Below are positions 33,261 through 37,352 of a DNA stretch of 37,352 nt, piece by piece. Source of the stretch: Pseudomonas sp. P818 (GTDB lineage: Bacteria > Pseudomonadota > Gammaproteobacteria > Pseudomonadales > Pseudomonadaceae); contig NZ_ATKM01000015.1 in NCBI RefSeq assembly GCF_000418555.1, positions 1 through 37,352 on the forward strand. Direction: 5' to 3'. Position numbers and translations under genes: made by a program. How positions within the stretch are numbered: the first letter of the stretch is position 1; each line of letters begins with the position of its first letter. The notes under the pieces were generated by a model that made no database searches, was not told where the DNA came from, and saw nothing but the letters and a program-made list of their open reading frames with translations.

Positions 33261-34262
33261 TCAACCGGCGCTGGCGCCGCCCTGCTTCTCACGCTCGGCC
33301 ATGCGCTGCTCGAGCTTGGCCAGCTCGGCGTCCAGCTCCTTGAGCTGAGCCTGCTTGTCGGCGTCCTTGAGCTTGTCGTTGTTGGCCACTTCGGTGCGCT
33401 TCTTGAACAGCTCGAGCTGACGAATCGGCAGCAGTTGGTCGTTGTCGGAAGCCTTGAACTGACCCCACTGCAGGCCCTCGAGCACTTTCTTCTCCTCCGG
33501 CTTGGCGCCGTAGGTCATGAAGAAGTTGCGCAGCTTGTCGCGGGTTTCCTGCGGCAGGTTCTTGCGCCAGACGATGGGGTCGGAGGGGATCAGCGGCGAT
33601 TGCCAGATCACCTTGAGCTGCGCGGCCTTGTCCGGCGCAGTCACTTCCAGGCGCTCCATGCCCTCGCTATTGAAGGTGCCGACATCGACCTGCTTGTTGG
33701 CCACCGACAAGGCGTTGACCTCGTGGCTGCCGTTGAGCGAGCGCTTGAAGATCTTGCCGGCGTCGGCGTTGTTCTGGGCGAACACGTAGTAACCGGGCAC
33801 CAGATAGCCGGAGGTGGAGTTGGGGTCGCCGTTGGCGAAGGTCAGGCTCGAAGCGTTCTTGAGCATGTCTTCGACCGAGTCGATCGGGCTGTCCTTGTGC
33901 GCCACCAGCAGGCTGTAGTAGCCCTGAGCGCCATTGGCCGCTACGGTCTGGGCGAAGATCTCGCCGCCGGCACGGTCCACCGCTTCCATCGCCGACTTGT
34001 TGCCGTACCAGGCCACGTCGACCTTGTCGAAACGCATGCCCTGGATGATGCCGGCGTAATCAGGCGCGAAGAAGGCGTTGATCTTCACCCCGGTCTGCTT
34101 GCTCATGTCGGCCAGGAAGGGATCCCACATGGCCTTGAGATTCTGCGAGGACTCGGTGGAGATGATGCCGAAGTTGAGTTCCTCGGCGGCCTGGACCGAG
34201 CCCAGCAGGGAACCGGTGACGAGCGCAGAGGCAGCCAGCACCTGGCCGATGCGTTTGAACAT
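33261..34262 (-). CDS. phnD: Phosphonate-binding periplasmic protein PhnD
   Basis: A 333-residue solute-binding protein. A signal peptide ends near residue 25 (GSVQA|AEE). The mature start LNFGIISTESSQNLKAMWDPFLADM is typical, as is FFAPDYAGIIQGMRF and ALSVANKQVDVGTFNSEGMER. The C-terminus carries a charged helical tail (KDADKQAQLKELDAELAKLE region) likely to be a coiled coil. CAGGAG precedes ATG 34262. It delivers phosphonates such as aminoethylphosphonate to PhnCE. It starts 54 bases after phnC. Confidence 0.96.
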   Translation of the reverse strand: MFKRIGQVLAASALVTGSLLGSVQAAEELNFGIISTESSQNLKAMWDPFLADMSKQTGVKINAFFAPDYAGIIQGMRFDKVDVAWYGNKSAMEAVDRAGGEIFAQTVAANGAQGYYSLLVAHKDSPIDSVEDMLKNASSLTFANGDPNSTSGYLVPGYYVFAQNNADAGKIFKRSLNGSHEVNALSVANKQVDVGTFNSEGMERLEVTAPDKAAQLKVIWQSPLIPSDPIVWRKNLPQETRDKLRNFFMTYGAKPEEKKVLEGLQWGQFKASDNDQLLPIRQLELFKKRTEVANNDKLKDADKQAQLKELDAELAKLEQRMAEREKQGGASAG

Positions 34263-34316
34263 GGAGCACACTCCTGTTGCTAGTTGGCGTTGGTTTTTCG
34301 AATGAGGAAAGTGACG

Positions 34317-35141
34317 TCAGGCCTTGGCCAGCGTCAGCGGACGCTCCACGGCACGCGGGCGCTGCCCTTGCGGCAGCAGCAGGCTGATATCGAGATCGCC
34401 GCCGTAGAGGTCGTTGAGGAAATCGGGGTTGAAGCTGTCGGTGGGGCCGTCGAAATGAATGCGCCCGCCCTTGAGCGCCACGGCGCGCTGGCAATAGCGC
34501 ACCGCGTAGTCGACCTGATGCAGGGTCACCACCACGGTCTTGCCATCGCGACGGTTGATGTCGGCGAGAATCTCCATCACCTTGCGCGCCGACTCCGGGT
34601 CGAGCGAGGCGATCGGTTCGTCGGCAAGGATCACTTCGGCCTGCTGGCACAGCGCGCGGGCGATGGCCACGCGCTGTTGCTGGCCGCCGGACAGAGTGGA
34701 GGCGCGCTGCGCAGCGAACTCGGCCAGGCCGACGCGCTCCAGCGCTTGCATGGCGCGCTGTTTCTCCTCGACGTTGAACAGGCTGAGACTGCCACGCCAG
34801 CGCGGCATACGGCCCAGGCCGCCGAGCAGCACGTTCTGCAGCACGCTGAGGCGACCGACCAGATTGAACTGCTGGAAGATGTAGCCGATATCGGCGCGCT
34901 GGCGACGCACGTCGCCATTGAGGCGGCCATCGGCCTGGACCTGGCGCCCGAGCACTTCGATACTGCCGCCATCACCGCGTGCCAGTCCGGCCAGATGTCG
35001 CAGCAGGGTCGACTTGCCCGAGCCCGATGCGCCGATCAGCGCGACCATTTCGCCCGGCTGTACCGAAAGCGCCAGGTCGAACAGCGCCTGTTTACGGCCG
35101 AAGCTCTTGTTCAGACGGTCGACTCGAATCGCTGCGCTCAT
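34317..35141 (-). CDS. phnC: Phosphonate ABC transporter ATPase PhnC
   Basis: A 274-residue import ATPase and first gene of the phn operon. Walker [10 protein letters not shown] (about residues 38-46), signature [13 protein letters not shown] and Walker [16 protein letters not shown] are intact. ATG 35141 is chosen since AGAGGG precedes it and it aligns with other PhnC starts; upstream in-frame starts add eight residues. A weak PHO-box-like repeat lies about 100 bases upstream, and amrZ is divergent. Confidence 0.96.
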   Translation of the reverse strand: MSAAIRVDRLNKSFGRKQALFDLALSVQPGEMVALIGASGSGKSTLLRHLAGLARGDGGSIEVLGRQVQADGRLNGDVRRQRADIGYIFQQFNLVGRLSVLQNVLLGGLGRMPRWRGSLSLFNVEEKQRAMQALERVGLAEFAAQRASTLSGGQQQRVAIARALCQQAEVILADEPIASLDPESARKVMEILADINRRDGKTVVVTLHQVDYAVRYCQRAVALKGGRIHFDGPTDSFNPDFLNDLYGGDLDISLLLPQGQRPRAVERPLTLAKA

Positions 35142-35241
35142 ATGCTGGCCCTCTACTATCATCAATGATCAGAAGGCGAAGCGACCGCCATCTGGTGTAG
35201 ACCACGGTAGGCAGGTTCCATGTCAGAGCGGTTAAATGCAG

Positions 35242-35259
35242 GTGACGATTGGATGAAAG
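35242..35259 (-). promoter_or_regulatory. Weak PHO-box-like repeat upstream of phnC
   Basis: On the minus strand CTTTCAT-CCAA-TCGTCAC matches two PHO half-sites (CTGTCAT) at about 10 of 14 positions with the right 4-base gap. TTTAAC lies about 10 bases downstream as a -10. PhoB control of phn genes is well established in E. coli; this assignment is tentative. Confidence 0.3.
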
Positions 35260-35264
35260 CGCTG

Positions 35265-35291
35265 GAATTTTTTCCGATGACGGGCGTCGAA
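35265..35291 (+). promoter_or_regulatory. Candidate AlgU promoter upstream of amrZ (distal)
   Basis: GAATTT-N16-TCGAA fits the AlgU/sigmaE-type consensus GAACTT-N16/17-TCNNA with one -35 mismatch. amrZ of P. aeruginosa is AlgT/U-dependent and transcribed from a distant start. A second candidate, GAACTG-N17-TCGTA, is at 35387-35414. Confidence 0.35.
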
Positions 35292-35336
35292 GTGGACGCT
35301 AGTGCCAATTGCTACTCATTTCTGACGATCGGTGCT

Positions 35337-35347
35337 GGCACAACGCC
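35337..35347 (+). promoter_or_regulatory. Candidate AmrZ autoregulatory site
   Basis: GGCACAACGCC differs by one base from GGCAAAACGCC, the AmrZ operator core as I recall it from P. aeruginosa. AmrZ represses its own gene there. It lies between the two AlgU-like promoter candidates and the amrZ start. Confidence 0.4.
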
Positions 35348-35386
35348 CCTATATCGATCACAATCTGCCACGTATTTGGCGTCAAG

Positions 35387-35414
35387 GAACTGTTCAGACG
35401 GCCCACGGGTCGTA
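35387..35414 (+). promoter_or_regulatory. Candidate AlgU promoter upstream of amrZ (proximal)
   Basis: GAACTG-N17-TCGTA also fits the AlgU consensus with one -35 mismatch and would start about 105 bases before amrZ. Only one of the two candidates need be real. Confidence 0.3.
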
Positions 35415-35522
35415 ATGACGCAGAACGCGATACTGGTTGAACGGCTAGTGCGAAAGACGGTCAAACCGGTGACAATCTCGACACTGACTACCAGTATCGC
35501 TCCCTGAACTAACCGGTAATGT

Positions 35523-35849
35523 ATGCGCCCTATGAAACAGGCTATTTACTCCAGCCGTACGGCTGACAAATTTGTCGTTCGCTTGCCAGATGGCATGCGT
35601 GAGCGTATTGCTGACGTAGCACGCAACCATCACCGCAGTATGAATTCGGAAATCATCGCCCGTCTGGAGCAGAGCATGCTTCAGGAAGGTGCTCTGGATG
35701 ACGACCTCAGTCTGCGTCTCGACAGCCCCGAACTGAGCCTCCATGAGCGTGAATTGCTGCAGCGTTTTCGTCAGTTGTCGCGCCGTCAGCAGAACGCGCT
35801 GGTTGCTCTGATCGCCCACGACGTGGAAATGGCCGCCGAAGAAGCCTGA
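35523..35849 (+). CDS. amrZ: Ribbon-helix-helix regulator AmrZ
   Basis: A 108-residue Arc-family transcription factor, the same length as P. aeruginosa AmrZ and very similar from memory. The ribbon-helix-helix covers about residues 12-66 ([11 protein letters not shown] strand, then [17 protein letters not shown] helices), and the C-terminal tetramerisation part contains [18 protein letters not shown]. AmrZ controls alginate, exopolysaccharide, flagella and pili in Pseudomonas, activating or repressing by site. The N-terminal MRP start is kept as in P. aeruginosa (MRPLKQAT); an ATG at 35532 is unlikely. In P. aeruginosa it likewise borders phnC (PA3384/PA3385), so this is a conserved neighbourhood. 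A strong bidirectional terminator follows. Confidence 0.96.
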   Translation: MRPMKQAIYSSRTADKFVVRLPDGMRERIADVARNHHRSMNSEIIARLEQSMLQEGALDDDLSLRLDSPELSLHERELLQRFRQLSRRQQNALVALIAHDVEMAAEEA

Positions 35850-35861
35850 GGCGAGCCCATT

Positions 35862-35888
35862 AAAAAACCGGCCTAGAGCCGGTTTTTT
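35862..35888. terminator. Bidirectional intrinsic terminator
   Basis: AACCGGC and GCCGGTT stems around a 5-base loop are flanked by an A run (35862-35867) and a T run (35883-35888). It serves both amrZ (plus) and the oad operon (minus). Confidence 0.93.
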
Positions 35889-35933
35889 CATTCCTGCCAT
35901 ATTTGCCAGCGGCACTGCCGGGCAATAGGCGAA

Positions 35934-35953
35934 GCGCGGAGCGAACTCCGCGC
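35934..35953 (-). other. Hairpin with UUCG loop after oadB
   Basis: 8-bp GC stem (35934-35941 with 35946-35953) with a TTCG loop on the minus strand lies 5 bases beyond the oadB stop. No T run follows, so it probably stabilises the mRNA end before the terminator at 35862-35888. Confidence 0.6.
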
Positions 35954-35958
35954 CTTCA

Positions 35959-37095
35959 TCAGCCAACGAAGCTGAGCAGTACCCCCGCCGCTACGGCAGA
36001 GCCGATCACCCCGGCCACGTTCGGCCCCATGGCATGCATCAGCAGGAAATTCTGCGGGTTGGCCTCCAGGCCGACCTTGTTCGACACCCTTGCTGCCATC
36101 GGCACCGCGGACACACCTGCCGAACCGATCAGCGGGTTGACCTTGTTGCTGCTGAACAGGTTCATCAGCTTGGCCATCAGCACCCCGGCTGCGGTGCCGG
36201 CGCAGAACGCCACCATGCCCAGCATCAGGATGCCGAGGGTCTTGAGCTGCAGGAAGGCCTCGGCCGACAGCTTGGAGCCCACGGTCAGGCCGAGGAAGAT
36301 GGTGACGATGTTGATCAGCGCGTTGCGCGAGGTGTCGGCCAGGCGCTCGACCACACCGGCCTCACGCAGCAGATTGCCGAGGGCGAACATGCCGATCAGT
36401 GGCGCGGCATCGGGCAGCAGCAGGCCGACCAGGATGCACAGCACGATGGGGAAGATGATCTTCTCGGTCTGCCCCACCGGACGCAGTTGCTGCATGACGA
36501 TGGCGCGTTCTTCCTTGCTGGTCAGCGCACGCATGATCGGCGGTTGCAGCAGCGGTACCAGCGCCATGTAGGCATAGGCCGCCACGGCGATGGGGCCGAG
36601 CAGATCGGGCGCCAACTTGGAGGTGACGAAGATCGAGGTTGGCCCGTCCGCACCGCCGATGATGGCGATGGACGCCGCCTCCTTGAGCGTGAACTCCATG
36701 CCGGGAATGCCCAGCGCGGTGATCGCCAGCGCGCCGAGCAGGGTGCCGAAGATGCCGAACTGCGCAGCCGCGCCAAGCAGCAGGGTTTTGGGGTTGGCCA
36801 GCATCGGGCCGAAGTCGGTCATGGCGCCAACGCCGAGGAAGATCAGCAACGGGAAGATGCTGGTCGGCAGGCCCACCTCATAGATCAGGTGCAGGAAGCC
36901 GGCACCTTCGGCCATGTTGGCCACCGGGATGTTCGACAGCAGCCCACCGAACCCGATAGGCACCAGCAGCAGGGGTTCGAAGCCCTTCTTGATGGCCAGG
37001 TAGATCAGCAGCAGGCACACCGCGATCATGAACGCCTGGCCAGGCTCCAGATGGTACAGACCGGTGCTCTGCCAGAGCTTGAGCAGCTTTTCCAT
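35959..37095 (-). CDS. oadB: Oxaloacetate decarboxylase beta subunit (sodium pump)
   Basis: A 378-residue membrane protein that decarboxylates carboxybiotin and pumps sodium ions outwards. About nine to eleven membrane segments can be traced. The conserved catalytic/ion region [10 protein letters not shown] (near residue 145) is intact, and [18 protein letters not shown] is present near 318. GAGGAG precedes the ATG, which lies 10 bases after the oadA stop. Related beta subunits of methylmalonyl-CoA or glutaconyl-CoA decarboxylases look alike, so the substrate rests on the linked alpha subunit. Confidence 0.93.
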   Translation of the reverse strand: MEKLLKLWQSTGLYHLEPGQAFMIAVCLLLIYLAIKKGFEPLLLVPIGFGGLLSNIPVANMAEGAGFLHLIYEVGLPTSIFPLLIFLGVGAMTDFGPMLANPKTLLLGAAAQFGIFGTLLGALAITALGIPGMEFTLKEAASIAIIGGADGPTSIFVTSKLAPDLLGPIAVAAYAYMALVPLLQPPIMRALTSKEERAIVMQQLRPVGQTEKIIFPIVLCILVGLLLPDAAPLIGMFALGNLLREAGVVERLADTSRNALINIVTIFLGLTVGSKLSAEAFLQLKTLGILMLGMVAFCAGTAAGVLMAKLMNLFSSNKVNPLIGSAGVSAVPMAARVSNKVGLEANPQNFLLMHAMGPNVAGVIGSAVAAGVLLSFVG

Positions 37096-37105
37096 GGTGC
37101 GCTCC

Positions 37106-37352
37106 TCAGCCGATGGTCAGCAGGCTGTCGCCCACTGCCACTGCATCGCCGACCTTGACGTTGACGGTGCCGACGGTACCCGCCTTGAAGGCGCGGATCT
37201 CGGTTTCCATCTTCATCGCTTCGAGGATGATCACCAGTTGGCCCTCCTCCACGGCTTGGCCAGGCTGCACCAGTACCTTGAAGATATTGCCGGCCAGCGG
37301 CGCCGCCTGCGGCTCGCCACCGCCCGCTGCGACCGGGGCCGCGGCCGGCGCG
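37106..37352 (-). CDS. oadA: Oxaloacetate decarboxylase alpha subunit, C-terminal part (partial)
   Basis: The last 82 codons of a gene that runs off the window's right edge. The visible part is an Ala/Pro/Gly linker followed by a biotin carrier domain with the biotinylation motif EAMKMETEI and a [15 protein letters not shown] end. The order alpha then beta fits oadGAB operons of sodium-pumping decarboxylases. The carboxyltransferase domain is not seen, so oadA rather than another biotin carrier protein is inferred from the oadB neighbour. Confidence 0.85.
   Translation of the reverse strand, partial: APAAAPVAAGGGEPQAAPLAGNIFKVLVQPGQAVEEGQLVIILEAMKMETEIRAFKAGTVGTVNVKVGDAVAVGDSLLTIG

Larger units (their letters stand above)
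35142..35522. other. Intergenic region between phnC and amrZ
   Basis: 381 bases with lower GC than the flanks, containing control sequences for both divergent genes rather than a gene. A 95-codon open frame (35220-35507) has no recognisable homology or ribosome site and is not called. The candidate sites are listed separately. Confidence 0.7.

Noticed and set aside
35220..35507. A 95-codon plus-strand open frame before amrZ
   Set aside because: It has no ribosome site, no recognisable motif, and lies across the promoter region of two divergent genes.
35445..35966. A 173-codon minus-strand open frame over amrZ
   Set aside because: It is antisense to the well-recognised amrZ and crosses a strong bidirectional terminator.

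Overview
The window is about 37 kb of GC-rich chromosomal DNA from a Pseudomonas, probably of the P. mendocina/oleovorans type. The indicators are gene content close to P. aeruginosa homologues (RhlG, and AmrZ beside a phn cluster), Pseudomonas-style REP palindromes between genes, GC-rich third codon positions and strong GGAG-type ribosome binding sites. No phage, insertion sequence, CRISPR array or recognisable defence system was found. Forty protein genes are supported, one of them cut by the window edge.

Layout. Positions 1-303 hold a decayed tRNA-fMet locus between two identical terminators. Next come plus-strand housekeeping genes: cytochrome b561, rimO, an RsuA/RluF-like protein without its catalytic Asp, a small exported protein, trmO and rhlG. 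On the minus strand follow an HBM-type chemoreceptor with a FliA-like promoter and a homogentisate operon (hppD, hmgA, fah, maiA, then an NSS-family sodium symporter). A small unexplained module (CTP-synthase-like amidotransferase plus ABM monooxygenase, with a divergent LysR regulator) lies next to it. Then come an ABC exporter, a DsbA-like protein, trhO, a bolA-family gene, a DUF2059 protein, a DUF2804 protein, fumC, a quinone/NAD(P)H oxidoreductase and an MFS transporter.

From 24.5 to 35.1 kb the minus strand carries a complete carbon-phosphorus lyase operon, phnCDEFGHIJKLMNP. It encodes uptake (CDE), a regulator (F), the lyase core (GHIJ with K and L), and the downstream enzymes M, P and N that carry the ribose part to PRPP. 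Most junctions overlap by 1-11 nt, which suggests translational coupling. The exceptions are a REP element between phnL and phnK, a perfect hairpin between phnD and phnE, and short gaps at C/D and E/F. Divergent from phnC is amrZ. The window ends in a sodium-pumping oxaloacetate decarboxylase operon (oadA 3' end, oadB).

The most notable observations are a 63-bp in-frame palindromic insertion with a 9-bp direct repeat inside phnN; the tRNA-fMet remnants; the catalytic-residue losses in the pseudouridine synthase-like protein and in the CTP-synthase-like protein; a short-form homogentisate pathway linked to a probable aromatic amino acid transporter; and candidate operators upstream of hppD, at the start of phnF and upstream of amrZ. 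Nothing here is clearly a wholly new system. The amidotransferase/ABM/LysR module is the best candidate for undescribed biology.
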